Shown piece after piece: positions 17,091 to 26,593 of a DNA stretch of 32,074 nt. The notes under the pieces were generated by a model. The model had not been told where the DNA came from, searched no databases, and saw nothing but the letters and a program-made list of their open reading frames with translations. The stretch comes from Brucella pseudintermedia (GTDB taxonomy: Bacteria > Pseudomonadota > Alphaproteobacteria > Rhizobiales > Rhizobiaceae), in assembly GCF_008932435.1 (NCBI RefSeq), contig NZ_WBWE01000023.1, positions 1-32,074 on the forward strand, read 5' to 3'. Made by a program: the position numbers and the translations under genes. How positions within the stretch are numbered: position 1 is the stretch's first letter; the number at the start of each line of letters is the position of its first letter.

Positions 17091-18515
17091 TCAGTTGTCC
17101 TTCGTTGCGTTGCGGGCGATGGCTAGTCCCGTTTCGAGAAGCGTTTTTGCCTGGCTCTCGCCTGAGGCTTCCACATAGCACCGCAATTCCGGCGCGTTGC
17201 CGGAAGCACGATAGTGGATGGCATTGCCTGAATGGAAGAAGAGTTTCACACCGTCAATGGCCTCGGTCCGGACGATCGGCTCGTCCATCGGAAACAGTGC
17301 GTTTCGCGTCACCTCGTTCGCGATGAGGGACAGGAAGGCGAGGCTCTTTTCCTGCGGAACGTTCTGGAGCCTGTCGCTCAGCGCAGTGCGGAAATGAAAG
17401 CTTGCCGCGATATCAGACAGCGGCTTCCCCGTTTCCTTGATGGAACCGAGACTTCCCAGGATTGGCAGCAGCGCATCGCGGGTCGAAAGCGCGGCCAGCA
17501 CATGACCGCCCCGGTTTATATCCGTGCCGAGCAGCACGCCACCATTGGCCTCAAACCCAACCACAGCCGGGGCGCCGCCGGCGACAGCCTGCGTCATGCC
17601 TTCGATGACATAGGGCGACCCCACGCGAGTTCTGATGACGCGCTCGAAATTTTCTTCCAGCGCGGAATTGGATGTCACGGGCGTTACAATCGTCTTGACG
17701 CCAAGCCAGCGTGCGATGATTGCCCCGACCAGATCGCCCCGGACAAAGCGCCCCTTCCCGTCGGCGATCAACGGGCGGTCGGCATCCCCATCCGTGGACA
17801 CGATGGCATCAAAACGGCTTTCCTTCGCCCATTGGTCGAGAAGCTCAATATCTTCGGAACGAAGGGCCTCGGTGTCGACTGGCACGAACACATCGGACCG
17901 TCCGAGCGGTACGGCTTCGGCCCCGAATTCGGTAAGAATGCGGACGATGAGATCACGCGCTACGGACGAGTGCTGGTAGACCCCGACCCGCAAACCCCGG
18001 AGGCTTTCATGCCCCAGAAATCCGACATAGCGATTCACATAGAGGTTGATCGCATCGCTGCCATAGGGCGCATCGTGCAGATGACGAAATGCAAGATTTG
18101 CAGGCAAGGCCGCATAAGCGGCACTGATGGCGCTTTCATCATTCTTGTCGATTTCACCGTCGGCGCGATAGAATTTGAGCCCGTTGCGGTCATCTGGAAT
18201 ATGACTGCCAGTGACCATAATGCTCGGCGCCTGCTGCGAGATTGCATAATTGCTGAGCGCCGGGGTCGGCAAGACGCCGCAATCAACCGGTTGAAATCCC
18301 CCATCCTCGATAGCCGCCATGCACAGCGCCGCGATGTCCGGGCTGGACGGGCGAAGGTCGCGACCGACGAAGACCTTGTCGCCCCTGTGCAGCTTTCCGG
18401 CCTCCGACAGCATTCCGACGAAAGCAAGGGAATAGGCATAGGCAGGCAGGCCATTCAGTTCGTCCGCCAGTCCTCTCAGACCGCTCGTGCCAAATTTAAG
18501 CGATGTACCGCTCAT
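17091..18515 (-). CDS. manB: Phosphomannomutase
   Basis: Converts mannose-6-phosphate to mannose-1-phosphate for ManC. 474 residues from MSGTSLKFGTSGLRG at 18515, with GGGAAG upstream. Alpha-D-phosphohexomutase motifs: phosphoserine loop TGSHIP with Ser104 (TASHNP in the common form, so Gly and Ile are substitutions), the Mg2+ loop DGDADR (242-247 region), the sugar loop GFEANGG and the phosphate-binding RASGNAPELR near the end. It is the first gene of manB-manC. CDS ends 3 bp before manC. The odd TGSHIP loop occurs in some rhizobial homologues as far as I recall. Confidence 0.9.
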   Translation of the reverse strand: MSGTSLKFGTSGLRGLADELNGLPAYAYSLAFVGMLSEAGKLHRGDKVFVGRDLRPSSPDIAALCMAAIEDGGFQPVDCGVLPTPALSNYAISQQAPSIMVTGSHIPDDRNGLKFYRADGEIDKNDESAISAAYAALPANLAFRHLHDAPYGSDAINLYVNRYVGFLGHESLRGLRVGVYQHSSVARDLIVRILTEFGAEAVPLGRSDVFVPVDTEALRSEDIELLDQWAKESRFDAIVSTDGDADRPLIADGKGRFVRGDLVGAIIARWLGVKTIVTPVTSNSALEENFERVIRTRVGSPYVIEGMTQAVAGGAPAVVGFEANGGVLLGTDINRGGHVLAALSTRDALLPILGSLGSIKETGKPLSDIAASFHFRTALSDRLQNVPQEKSLAFLSLIANEVTRNALFPMDEPIVRTEAIDGVKLFFHSGNAIHYRASGNAPELRCYVEASGESQAKTLLETGLAIARNATKDN

Positions 18516-18737
18516 GCTTCCCGCCAGATTTTCCAGTATCAAAGAGGCGACGCCCGCAAGCGCCCGCCGGGCTTAAAAGACTTGCCATCTTATAACGTGA
18601 ATCCGAAAATCATCATCCCCACAATGGTGCAATCCCATGCACCTTATTGTGGGTCATAATCCGTATAGGCGGGCAATATCAAATCCTTAACGCAGACTGC
18701 GTTAATAATTGCTGTTTTGCTTCTTTGGCTGAAAGCT

Positions 18738-18840
18738 AGAGCGGTTCCAGTTGAAACGGAATCGGGGAACCGCTCCATCTCTTTGTTTTCACGCGTTCTC
18801 CCTCGCAAAACCGCTTCGCACTTTTGCTGGAAATGCTCTA
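18738..18840. repeat. Rhizobial-type compound palindromic repeat, copy 2
   Basis: Same two-hairpin plan as 2372-2473. GAGCGGTTCC (18739-18748) pairs with GGAACCGCTC (18766-18775), and GCAAAA (18805-18810) with TTTTGC (18822-18827). It ends in ATGCTCTA. Its last bases coincide with the rfbD stop codon (18838-18840 on the minus strand), so the repeat supplies the end of that gene. The remaining intergenic stretch 18516-18737 shows no gene. Confidence 0.7.
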
Positions 18841-19716
18841 TACCAGCCGGGACACGACGTCCCGCAGCGACGACTGCCAATGCGGTGCCGACCAGTTGAA
18901 CGCCTGTTGGAATTTGGCCGTCGACAGGCGGGAGTTGGCGGGGCGCACGGCCTTGGTCGGGTAATCGGCGGTCGCAATATCCGCAACGGTCGCTGTCGGC
19001 CCGCCAAGCCTGGCGCTTTCCCCGAATATGGCGCGTGCAAAGCCGCTCCAGTTCGTATCGCCCGTTCCGGCCAGATGATAAACACCATAAGCCGAAAACT
19101 CCGGTGCCACCGCCAGATGATCCGCCACCCGGATAATGGCATCAGCGATATCAAGCGCGCTGGTCGGATTGCCCCACTGGTCAGCAACAACCGAGAGAGC
19201 GTCGCGCGTCTCCGCGAGCTTCAGCATCGTCTTGACGAAATTCTTGCCGAAAGGACTATAGACCCACGCTGTCCGCAAAATGATGTGCTGCGGGTTGGCT
19301 TGCGCTACGAGACGCTCGCCTTCAAGCTTGGAGCTTCCGTAGACACTGCGAGGGCCCGTGGCGTCCGTTTCAACATAGGGTTTGTCAGCGTCGCCCGCGA
19401 AAACATAATCCGTGGACAGATGAATGACAGGAACGCCGCGGTTCTTCGCTGCCTGCGCAACTGCCCCGGCGCCTGCTGCATTCACCGCAAAGGCAAGTTC
19501 CTGCTCATCCTCGGCTAGATCCACCGCCGTATAAGCGGCGGCAGAGACGACGACGTCGGGCTTGATCGCTTCAATGGCACTGCGCACCGTGTCCGGCTCT
19601 GCGAGATCCAGCTCCGGGCGGCCCAGCGCGATGACCTCGAGGTCTGCCCGCTGCGATGCCTTCTCAAGAAGGCTCTGCACAACCTGCCCTTCCCTCCCGG
19701 TTACGGCGATTTTCAT
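18838..19716 (-). CDS. rfbD: dTDP-4-dehydrorhamnose reductase
   Basis: Last step of dTDP-L-rhamnose synthesis: NAD(P)H-dependent reduction of dTDP-4-dehydro-L-rhamnose. 292 residues, extended SDR fold. Nucleotide loop TGREGQV (6-12), STDYVFAG (101-108), and the catalytic pair Tyr126/Lys130 in [20 protein letters not shown] is typical for RmlD. It is the last gene of rfbACBD; its ATG overlaps the rfbB stop (ATGA, 19713-19716). The stop codon lies in a palindromic intergenic repeat, so the last residues may have been altered by that repeat. Also named rmlD. Confidence 0.94.
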   Translation of the reverse strand: MKIAVTGREGQVVQSLLEKASQRADLEVIALGRPELDLAEPDTVRSAIEAIKPDVVVSAAAYTAVDLAEDEQELAFAVNAAGAGAVAQAAKNRGVPVIHLSTDYVFAGDADKPYVETDATGPRSVYGSSKLEGERLVAQANPQHIILRTAWVYSPFGKNFVKTMLKLAETRDALSVVADQWGNPTSALDIADAIIRVADHLAVAPEFSAYGVYHLAGTGDTNWSGFARAIFGESARLGGPTATVADIATADYPTKAVRPANSRLSTAKFQQAFNWSAPHWQSSLRDVVSRLV

Positions 19717-20789
19717 GCCTTGGCCTCTTTTACTGCCGTGCTGCCCAGGCGCTCACCGGCATAGGTACCGCTGCGGATCGGCTCCCACCACCATGCATTA
19801 TCGAGATACCATTGAATGGTTTTTTCCAGCCCGGTCTCGAAAGTTTCCTGCGGCTTCCAGCCCAGCTCGCGCTCAATCTTCGAAGCGTCGATCGCATAGC
19901 GGCGATCATGACCCGGGCGATCCGTCACGAAGGTGATCAGGTCGGCATGGCTCTTGCCGTTTGCGCGAGGCCGCTTCTTGTCCAGAATGGCGCAGATGGT
20001 TGCCACCACATTCAGATTGGTGCGTTCCGCGCGCCCACCGATATTGTAGCTTTCGCCCAGCTTGCCCGTCGTCGCGACCAGAGCGAGGGCCCGCGCATGG
20101 TCTTCAACATAGAGCCAGTCGCGCACATTCGCCCCCGCCCCGTAAACCGGCAGCGGCTTTTCATCGAGCGCATTGAGAATGACGAGCGGGATCAGCTTTT
20201 CGGGGAAATGGAACGGACCGTAATTGTTCGAACAATTCGATAACACAACCGGCAGGCCATAGGTTTCATGCCAGGCACGCACCAGATGGTCGGAGGCCGC
20301 TTTTGAAGCCGAATAGGGCGACGAAGGCTTATAGGGCGTTTCCTCGGTGAAAATACCGCTGTCGAAAGGCAGATCGCCAAACACTTCGTCCGTCGAGATA
20401 TGGTGGAAACGGAAGCTCGACTTGCGCGGCTCGGGCAGTTCCCGCCAATAGGCAAGTGCCGCATTCAGTAGGCGAAACGTTCCGACAATATTCGTCTCGA
20501 TGAAAGCACCCGGACCATCGATTGAGCGGTCGACATGGCTTTCTGCCGCCAGATGCATGACTACATCGATTTCGTTGGCGCGCAGAGCATCCAGAACGCT
20601 CGTGTCATCACAAATATCAGCCTGGAGGAAGCTGTAATTCGGATGATTTTCAATCTGACGGAGAGACGCCAGATTGCCTGCATAGGTCAGCTTGTCGAGA
20701 TTGACGACATTGATCCTGGGATCGGAAGCCAGATGCCGGCACACCGCAGAGCCAATGAAGCCTGCTCCACCCGTAACGAGAATATTCAT
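19713..20789 (-). CDS. rfbB: dTDP-glucose 4,6-dehydratase
   Basis: Converts dTDP-D-glucose to dTDP-4-dehydro-6-deoxy-D-glucose with bound NAD+. 358 residues. Rossmann loop GGAGFIG (7-13), STDEVFG (132-138) with the catalytic Asp134/Glu135, and Tyr159/Lys163 in [10 protein letters not shown]. The C-terminal segment YVEDHARAL and GRAERTN is as expected for RmlB. AGGAAATGAT precedes the ATG. Third gene of the operon, 9 bp after rfbC and overlapping rfbD. Also named rmlB. Confidence 0.95.
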   Translation of the reverse strand: MNILVTGGAGFIGSAVCRHLASDPRINVVNLDKLTYAGNLASLRQIENHPNYSFLQADICDDTSVLDALRANEIDVVMHLAAESHVDRSIDGPGAFIETNIVGTFRLLNAALAYWRELPEPRKSSFRFHHISTDEVFGDLPFDSGIFTEETPYKPSSPYSASKAASDHLVRAWHETYGLPVVLSNCSNNYGPFHFPEKLIPLVILNALDEKPLPVYGAGANVRDWLYVEDHARALALVATTGKLGESYNIGGRAERTNLNVVATICAILDKKRPRANGKSHADLITFVTDRPGHDRRYAIDASKIERELGWKPQETFETGLEKTIQWYLDNAWWWEPIRSGTYAGERLGSTAVKEAKA

Positions 20790-20798
20790 ATCATTTCC

Positions 20799-21350
20799 TC
20801 AAGCAAAAACGTCTGCGTCGGCAAGCATCGGCGCTTTCTGATCTTTGTCCGAAAGCTGGACGCCTGATGCGGGTATCGGCCAGTCTATGCCTATTGCCGG
20901 GTCATCAAAGCGGATCGAGCGGTCGTGCTCAGGGGAATAATAATTGGTTACCTTGTAGATGACTTCGGTATGCTCAACGAGCGTCATGAAGCCATGTGCG
21001 AAGCCCTTCGGCACCAGAATCTGGTTCCATTTTCCAGCCGAGACTTCCAGCGCCACCCACTTGCCGAATGTGGGCGAGCCTTTGCGGATATCGACTGCAA
21101 CGTCCAGAATTGCACCGCGCGTGACGCGTACCAGCTTGTCCTGCGCAAATGGCGGCAACTGATAATGAAGGCCGCGCACAACACCCTTGGCGGCAGAATA
21201 GGAATGGTTGTCCTGAACGAAAGTCAGATCAATTCCGGCTTCGGCAAATGATTTCGCATTGTAGGTCTCGGAGAAAAAGCCACGGTCATCACCGAATTTA
21301 CGCGGGCTGATTTCAAGTACACCGTCTAAATCCAAAGGACGAATCTGCAT
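20799..21350 (-). CDS. rfbC: dTDP-4-dehydrorhamnose 3,5-epimerase
   Basis: Cofactor-free cupin enzyme that inverts C3 and C5 of the keto-deoxysugar. 183 residues from the ATG at 21350, which shares its A with the rfbA stop (TGATG). A TTG one codon earlier is in frame but not needed. Motifs: DDRGFFSETYN, VVRGLHYQLPP with the catalytic His, VDIRKGSPTFGKW, PKGFAHGF, and the catalytic Tyr region YKVTNYYSPEHD. Second gene of rfbACBD. Also named rmlC. Confidence 0.95.
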   Translation of the reverse strand: MQIRPLDLDGVLEISPRKFGDDRGFFSETYNAKSFAEAGIDLTFVQDNHSYSAAKGVVRGLHYQLPPFAQDKLVRVTRGAILDVAVDIRKGSPTFGKWVALEVSAGKWNQILVPKGFAHGFMTLVEHTEVIYKVTNYYSPEHDRSIRFDDPAIGIDWPIPASGVQLSDKDQKAPMLADADVFA

Positions 21351-22231
21351 CAATCTTTTCCCAACTCAGCTACACGGCGGCGAAGATACGCAGCATATTC
21401 GGTTTTACCGAGCTTGGCTGCGCGCTCAAGCACTGCATCACTGCTCAGCCAGCCCTTATCCAGGCCGATTTCCTCCGGGCAGGCGATCTTGATCCCCTGA
21501 CGCTTTTCAATGGTCTGAACAAAAGAGGAAGCCTCATGAAGGCTGTCATGCGTCCCAGTGTCCAACCAGGCATAGCCGCGACCGAAGCGTTGAACGTTTA
21601 ATTCTCCACGTTCCAGATACACGTTATTGACGGTGGTGATCTCCAGCTCGCCACGAGCGGATGGTTTGATCGAACGCGCGATATCGACGACCTGATTGTC
21701 GTAGAAATAGAGACCCGTGACGGCCCAATGGGACTTCGGATTCTCTGGCTTCTCTTCTATCGATATGGCCTGGCCGGTCTGGTTATCAAATTCTACCACG
21801 CCATAACGTTGAGGGTCTTCTACGCGATAGGCGAAAACAGTTCCGCCTTTCATTGGCTGGGAGGAGAGCTGGGACAGTTTCGAAAGACCGTCACCAAAGT
21901 AGATATTGTCGCCGAGAATCATGGCTACGCTGTCGTTGCCAATAAACTCCCTGCCGATAATGAAAGCTTCCGCCAGACCATTGGGATGCGCTTGTTCAGC
22001 ATATGAGAAATTCACTCCGAATTCGCGGCCATCACCGAGCAATTTCTGAAAGAGGGGCAAATCATGCGGCGTCGAAATGATCAGGATTTCCTGAATGCCC
22101 GCCAGCATGAGCACGCTCAGCGGATAGTAGATCATCGGCTTGTCATAAATCGGGAGAATCTGTTTGGAGACCGCGATTGTAAGGGGGTACAACCTCGTAC
22201 CACTACCACCGGCGAGAATAATCCCTTTCAT
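21350..22231 (-). CDS. rfbA: Glucose-1-phosphate thymidylyltransferase
   Basis: First step of dTDP-L-rhamnose synthesis: dTTP plus glucose-1-phosphate to dTDP-glucose. 293 residues. Nucleotide-binding [11 protein letters not shown] (8-18), [18 protein letters not shown] and the W-L-D-T-G-T motif ([12 protein letters not shown]) are all present. AGGAAG lies upstream of the ATG at 22231. It heads the four-gene operon on the minus strand and is divergent from a glycosyltransferase gene; the 120 bp between them hold a palindrome at 22271-22298. Also named rmlA. dTDP-rhamnose is normally an allosteric inhibitor of this enzyme. Confidence 0.95.
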   Translation of the reverse strand: MKGIILAGGSGTRLYPLTIAVSKQILPIYDKPMIYYPLSVLMLAGIQEILIISTPHDLPLFQKLLGDGREFGVNFSYAEQAHPNGLAEAFIIGREFIGNDSVAMILGDNIYFGDGLSKLSQLSSQPMKGGTVFAYRVEDPQRYGVVEFDNQTGQAISIEEKPENPKSHWAVTGLYFYDNQVVDIARSIKPSARGELEITTVNNVYLERGELNVQRFGRGYAWLDTGTHDSLHEASSFVQTIEKRQGIKIACPEEIGLDKGWLSSDAVLERAAKLGKTEYAAYLRRRVAELGKD

Positions 22232-22270
22232 GCGATTTCACTTCCTATCATCTTACTTCTTTCGATTCGT

Positions 22271-22298
22271 TCATGTAGGCATGTATTATGCTACATGA
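22271..22298. promoter_or_regulatory. Palindrome between rfbA and the divergent glycosyltransferase
   Basis: TCATGTAG (22271-22278) and CTACATGA (22291-22298) are exact reverse complements. Inside them CAT/ATG continue the pairing if one base is bulged, giving an 11-bp arm. It lies 40 bases upstream of rfbA and 53 upstream of the glycosyltransferase start, so it could be an operator shared by two divergent promoters, or an mRNA hairpin. Confidence 0.45.
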
Positions 22299-22351
22299 TG
22301 GCCTCGTTTTGGCGACAGCCAAGCCGATATAACGATCCGAGAAACCCAAGT

Positions 22352-23188
22352 ATGATCTATAATGATTCAGCTGCTACTCCTCAAATCAATAAGCAGCCAT
22401 TGCTAACGATTTCGATTGTTACATTTAATCCTGACTTTGATGAGCTTAAAAGAACCCTTGGCAGCCTGAAATGCGCATTGAACACGTTTGCGCCCGATAC
22501 CTTCTCCATCACAATCGTAGACAACTCGTTCAGCAATGAAGTAGCCTCATTTTTGCAGTATAGCTTTCCAGAACTGCCTGTTAAACTGATTCAAGGTCAA
22601 GGAAATATCGGCTTCGGTCGTGCCCATAATATCGCGATGCAGCAGATGGGTGAATTTCATCTCATTCTCAATCCTGACATACAACTCGATCCCGACGCGT
22701 TGGTAAATGCGCTTGCGTTTATGAGCACCAATAAACACTGTGGATTATTGAGCCCCTATGCAGCGTGGCCAAACGGGCAGCGACAATATCTGTGCAAGCG
22801 ATACCCAACAGCATTTGACTTGCTTCTCAGAGGATTTGCCCCTCCGGCAATTCGGTCGCTTTTTTCGAGACGATTATCACGATATGAATTGCAGACTGAA
22901 ACCCAGAACGACGTCTACTGGAACCCACCCATCGTCAGCGGATGCTTTATGTTTTTCAGAAATAGCATTTTGAAGGAAACGCGGGGTTTTTGTGAAAATT
23001 TTTTCTTATACTTCGAAGATTTCGATCTTTCCGTAAGGTCAAATAAAATTACAGATTCCGCTTATGTGCCAACAGTTCGCGTGGTTCACGCAGGCGGCCA
23101 CGCCTCAAAGAAAGGATTTTGGCATATCAAGATCTTTATACAATCAGCGATAACCTTCTACAGAATCCACGGGATCAAATTATTTTAG
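22352..23188 (+). CDS. GT2-family glycosyltransferase (rhamnosyltransferase-like)
   Basis: 278 residues from MIYNDSAATP at 22352; in-frame starts at 22295/22298 are possible and neither has a strong ribosome site. GT-A fold signs: ISIVTFNPD near residue 20, IVDNSF (55-60), the GNIGFGRAHN loop (84-93), a metal-site-like LNPDIQLDPDAL (106-117) and, near the end, FFLYFEDFDLSVR, usual in rhamnosyl- and related transferases. Probably adds a sugar (rhamnose is a fair guess from the adjacent operon) to a lipid-linked glycan on the inner face of the membrane. The gene is visibly AT-richer than the core genes. Confidence 0.85.
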   Translation: MIYNDSAATPQINKQPLLTISIVTFNPDFDELKRTLGSLKCALNTFAPDTFSITIVDNSFSNEVASFLQYSFPELPVKLIQGQGNIGFGRAHNIAMQQMGEFHLILNPDIQLDPDALVNALAFMSTNKHCGLLSPYAAWPNGQRQYLCKRYPTAFDLLLRGFAPPAIRSLFSRRLSRYELQTETQNDVYWNPPIVSGCFMFFRNSILKETRGFCENFFLYFEDFDLSVRSNKITDSAYVPTVRVVHAGGHASKKGFWHIKIFIQSAITFYRIHGIKLF

Positions 23189-23489
23189 AACTGAATAGCA
23201 CGCAAACTACGGTGTTCCTTTGAAATTTTATGTCTATTATTGAAAATGCGCAAGCGTTCACTGCTGCACACATCTGTCTTAACTTGACGCCTTGAGAAGC
23301 AAGTCATATGGCTGCAAGGGTACTGAACACGATCAGGCACGTATTGATGAGTGAACCGAAACGCTGCCAGACATCCTCGACATGCTAAAATCCTTTCATT
23401 TCGCTGTTCTCGCGCTTCACTGAAGCCCCCTTTTCACTTCATCATAAAAGCCGGCACACCGGTCCGTCCGTGCGTTCTGCCGATCGAGC
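23189..23489. other. Non-coding stretch between the GT2 gene and IS66
   Basis: About 300 bp with no convincing gene. An AAAGGA followed by an ATG is present on the minus strand near 23380, but it opens only a 16-codon frame. No terminator with a T-run was found after the glycosyltransferase. The sequence may be debris from insertion or deletion at the left end of the IS66 element. Confidence 0.4.
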
Positions 23490-23497
23490 GTAAGCGG

Positions 23498-24576
23498 TCA
23501 AGCGATGGCGTTAGACTTGAAGTTCCAAGGCATAAGGGCTTCGATTTCGGTTACAGGCCAGCCTTGAGCAATGCGGCTTAGTGTTTGGGATAGCCAGTCG
23601 AGCGGATCGACACTGTTCATTTTGCATGTCTGGAGAAGCGTGGCCAGTGTAGCCCAAGTCCGTCCACCGCCTTCGCTTCCGGCAAACAGGCTGTTTTTCC
23701 TCGTGATTGTCTGTGGTCTGATCGCACGCTCGACAATGTTGCTATCGATTTCGACCCGGCCATCGGCGAGGAAGCGCTCCAGGGCCTCACGCCGGGTGAA
23801 CGCGTAGCGGATCGCCTCGGCGGTTTTGGACTTGCCCGAGACTTTACCCAGTTCCTGTTCCCACAGGTCGAAGAGGCGGGCGACAATGGTTTCGGACTGT
23901 TCCTGACGGAACGCGGCGCGTATGTCGGCATTCTTGCCGCGAACCTCATCCTCGATCTTCCACAATTTGGTCATGGCGATGACCGTATCTGTTGCAGCCT
24001 GCGAGATCCCGCTGACGTGCAGATCATAAAATTTGCGGCGCAGATGGGCGCGATTACGACGGGCGTGTTAATCCCTGTACGGTCACAGTGCCGGCAGGAG
24101 TATTTGAACCGTACGTTCTGCAGGACCTTTGCCTTGACCTCGATATGGAGCTGCTCGCGAACGGCTTCGCCCATGCGATGCATTTGGCTTTTGCAGCACG
24201 GGCAAGCCTTCTGATCGTCAGCAAGGTCGTATTCGACACGCTCGCGCGGCAGGTCTGCCGGCAGAGGCCTGCGTCCCAGCTTTTTGCCCGTAACGCCCTC
24301 GGCCGCAGGCAAGCCAGTATCTGGAAGCTCGACAACATCGTCTTCCTCGCTACCACCTTCGACCGCAGCCTCTTCGGCCTCGTTGAAGAAACGATCAATG
24401 TGCTTCTCACTGCGGGGTGCAAAGCGATGGAGCTTTGCCAGTGCCAGTTCTTCTTCCAGCTTGACGACCCGCTGCGAGAGCGCTTCCTTCTCGGCTTTGA
24501 GCGCAGCGATTTCGGCAGCGTTGGCTACCAATTGCGCCATCAGTTCTGCAATGCTCGGTTCGCCGGTGCGAGTCAT
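23498..24576 (-). pseudogene. tnpC: IS66 transposase TnpC, central catalytic part deleted
   Basis: The N-terminal part (24576 to about 24050) has the coiled-coil leucine-rich segment, the KLHRFAPRSEKH motif, and the zinc-finger-like CPCCKSQMHRMG with CRHCDRTG, ending INTPVVIAP. At 24043-24052 the sense jumps to another frame, AHLRRKFYDLHVSG, the start of the C-terminal third, which then runs in frame through RVEIDSNIVERAIRP to the stop at 23498. The segment holding the catalytic aspartates (HGDET-type) is missing. The C-terminal 158 residues could be translated alone but have no role without the core. Confidence 0.85.
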
Positions 24577-24980
24577 CAGATTCTTGAATCTGAACCGCCC
24601 CTGCGCGTCAATCTCAATTCGCCATCCTCAGCCAGCAATCTGATACTGCCGCACGGGATGGGGATCATCGCATCGATATCGATGCCATCGAGGATCCAGT
24701 GGAGTTGCTCTGTCGTAAGCGTCACCACCGCAGTTTCCCGGCGAGGCCACCTGAACCGGTCTTCCGTTAGCTTCTTCAGGACCATAACAAACCCGGACCG
24801 ATCAAAGAACAAGAGCTTCACCCGGTCACGCCTGCGATTGGAGAAGGCAAACACCGATGGAGCAAACGGGTCCAGCTCCATCACCTCTTGCACAAGGACC
24901 GCGAGGCTGTTGATGCCCGCGCGGAAGTCGATGGGTTCCCGATGGTGGTAGACCTTCAGATCAGCGCCCAGTCTGAACAT
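24576..24980 (-). CDS. tnpB: IS66 accessory protein TnpB
   Basis: 134 residues, IS66 Orf2/YhgA-like family. The signature runs from IDFRAGINSLAVLVQ through VFAFSNRRRDRVKLLFFDRSGF to KKLTEDRFRWPR. TnpB is needed for IS66 transposition but its exact act is unknown. Its start lies 20 bp inside the end of tnpA, and its TGA shares a base with the tnpC ATG (TGATG). The frame is intact. Confidence 0.9.
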   Translation of the reverse strand: MFRLGADLKVYHHREPIDFRAGINSLAVLVQEVMELDPFAPSVFAFSNRRRDRVKLLFFDRSGFVMVLKKLTEDRFRWPRRETAVVTLTTEQLHWILDGIDIDAMIPIPCGSIRLLAEDGELRLTRRGGSDSRI

Positions 24981-25380
24981 GGCTCAACGCTCCTATGATT
25001 GCCGCCAGACCATCGACATCGCTGCATTCCAGCGTCAGGCTGACCCCGTTCGGCAGCACCGCGCTCAGCTTGGATGCATGAGATCGTTTGCCCACCGGCT
25101 CCACCTTCGTCAGTGGACCGCTAGCAGAAGACGAGTGCATATCCGTAGCTATCTGAACCGGAACGAACCTAGATACCGCAGGCAAAGCACTATCTTCTCT
25201 GACTCTCTTCACCCATTTGCGAACGAGATCGGCGTTGACGCCGTGCTCCAGAGCTAGACGCGAAACCGAAACGCCGGGCTCTAAACACGCTGCGACAAGC
25301 CGATCTCGGGAGGCAGGGGCATATCGACGGCGGCCGTCGCGGCCAACAAGCCGCACCTGCATTTTAGGAGTATCGTCCAT
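24961..25380 (-). CDS. tnpA: IS66 accessory protein TnpA
   Basis: 139 residues from MDDTPKMQVRLVGRDGRRRY at 25380; an in-frame extension to 25446 runs into the element end. A helix-turn-helix of the IS66 Orf1 / transposase_8 type is seen (VAACLEPGVSVSRLALEHG, then VNADLVRKWVK). The C-terminal part carries LPNGVSLTLECSDVDGLAAI, the usual IS66 TnpA ending. First gene of the element, overlapping tnpB. Confidence 0.88.
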   Translation of the reverse strand: MDDTPKMQVRLVGRDGRRRYAPASRDRLVAACLEPGVSVSRLALEHGVNADLVRKWVKRVREDSALPAVSRFVPVQIATDMHSSSASGPLTKVEPVGKRSHASKLSAVLPNGVSLTLECSDVDGLAAIIGALSHVQTGR

Positions 25381-25611
25381 GATTTGGTGTCCACCTGTTT
25401 TGGTGGACACTTCATGCATCAGAGCACTGTGCTTCGGAAGGTGCACAGAAATTCGCGCTTACGTTGTACTAATCTGTGCTTTGGGTTGATAAACGCTACA
25501 GATAGGCAGATTAAACTTCGTCAGATTTCCGATTACCTTCGTGACAATCGGTTGATTACCCATAAGGACCGTGGTTTGATGATCGCTAATCTGATCTTGG
25601 AAGGAGATGGC

Positions 25612-26268
25612 ATGTCGAGAGTAGCAGAAATCCGAGCGAAACTCGGACACGTTCATATCGATACTCCTTATTATGCAGGCGTAGACAACCCGGACCACCT
25701 CGGTATTTTTTGGAGCTCCAATAGTCTTTTCAGAAGAATGTTCGATCAACTTGATTTAACGAACACGGTAGAATTGGCTTGTGGTCATGGCCGCCACACC
25801 GCACAGATTGTGGATAAGGTTGGCCGTATCACCCTAATTGATATCAATCAGGAAAACATTGACGTTTGCCGCAGTCGTTTTTCTCAAAGTCCAAATGTTT
25901 TTTACTCAGTAAACAATGGTGCCGACCTACGTGATATCAAAACAGAAACTATAACTGCTCTATTTTGTTACGACGCAATGGTTCACTTTGAAGCCAGTGA
26001 CGTGATTGGGTATCTGAGTGAAATCGCTCGCATACTTTGTCCTGGCGGAAGAGCTCTTTTACACTACTCGAATTGTGAGGATTTTCCTGAAGGAACATAT
26101 GAGGATCAACAGCATTGGCGTAGTTTCTTCTCTGAGAAAATGATGAGACATTTTTCCAATCGCGCAGGATTTCGGTTGATTGACACGCAAATTACACCTT
26201 GGCCGCCCACGGCTGTGACGCAGCCGAGAATTGATGCAGTAACACTTTTGGAAAAGCTGCAAGGATAG
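25612..26268 (+). CDS. Class I SAM-dependent methyltransferase
   Basis: 218 residues from MSRVAEIRAKLGHVHID at 25612, preceded by AAGGAG. The frame is open further upstream into the IS66 end, but that stretch has no start with a ribosome site. Motif I is VELACGHGRHT (53-63), followed by an acidic strand end (ITLIDINQENID), then DAMVHFEASD and the post-motif LCPGGRALLHYSN. The family methylates small molecules or sugars. Its place among glycosyltransferases suggests O-methylation of a glycan, perhaps as a chain cap, but this is inference. AT-richer than core genes. IS66 lies immediately upstream and may have removed its promoter. Confidence 0.82.
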   Translation: MSRVAEIRAKLGHVHIDTPYYAGVDNPDHLGIFWSSNSLFRRMFDQLDLTNTVELACGHGRHTAQIVDKVGRITLIDINQENIDVCRSRFSQSPNVFYSVNNGADLRDIKTETITALFCYDAMVHFEASDVIGYLSEIARILCPGGRALLHYSNCEDFPEGTYEDQQHWRSFFSEKMMRHFSNRAGFRLIDTQITPWPPTAVTQPRIDAVTLLEKLQG

Positions 26269-26537
26269 TCCGGGATTAAGACGACTCGACTGCTAGTAAC
26301 TGTACCTCCCTTTCCTCTCCGAACAGATCGGTAGCCATCTGGACACTTCTAAAAACCTCGCCTTTCCGGCCGGAATTCGATTCCATCCCCGTGCTGATTT
26401 GCGGCAAGCTGCAAGCAGACCCCGTCTGGCGGAAGGGGTGATCGGTCGGATATCGGTAGCGAACACAATGATCTGCTGTGAGCTTCTATGTCTGCGCCTA
26501 GTATTGGAACTAGTGACGTGCTCCCGTTAAATTAGGC
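26269..26537. other. Intergenic stretch upstream of IS3 copy 2
   Basis: About 270 bp without a clear gene. On the minus strand a short frame (26276-26338, MATDLFGEEREVQLL with an in-frame run upstream) looks protein-like and may be the tail of a lost gene, but is too short to assign. Confidence 0.35.
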
Positions 26538-26593
26538 CATTCAGAACTGGAATTTTCCACTTATGATCCCTTATCCGGGAGAAGGAGAGTTCC

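Larger units (their letters stand above)
23490..25462 (-). mobile_element. IS66-family element with internal deletion
   Basis: tnpA, tnpB and tnpC are in the usual order on the minus strand. The ends read GTAAGCGG (23490) and CGCGCTTAC (ending 25462), matching the GTAAGCG terminal repeat of IS66. The length of 1973 bp is about 0.5 kb short of the common 2.5 kb, in agreement with the hole in tnpC. The flanking 8-mers GATCGAGC and GTTGTACT differ, so no 8-bp target duplication is left. Confidence 0.85.

Noticed and set aside
23498..23974. A separate 158-residue gene
   Set aside because: It is the C-terminal third of IS66 TnpC behind an internal deletion, not an independent gene.
25384..25611. 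N-terminal extension of the methyltransferase
   Set aside because: The first part belongs to the IS66 end, and the AAGGAG-ATG pair at 25601-25614 gives a better start.
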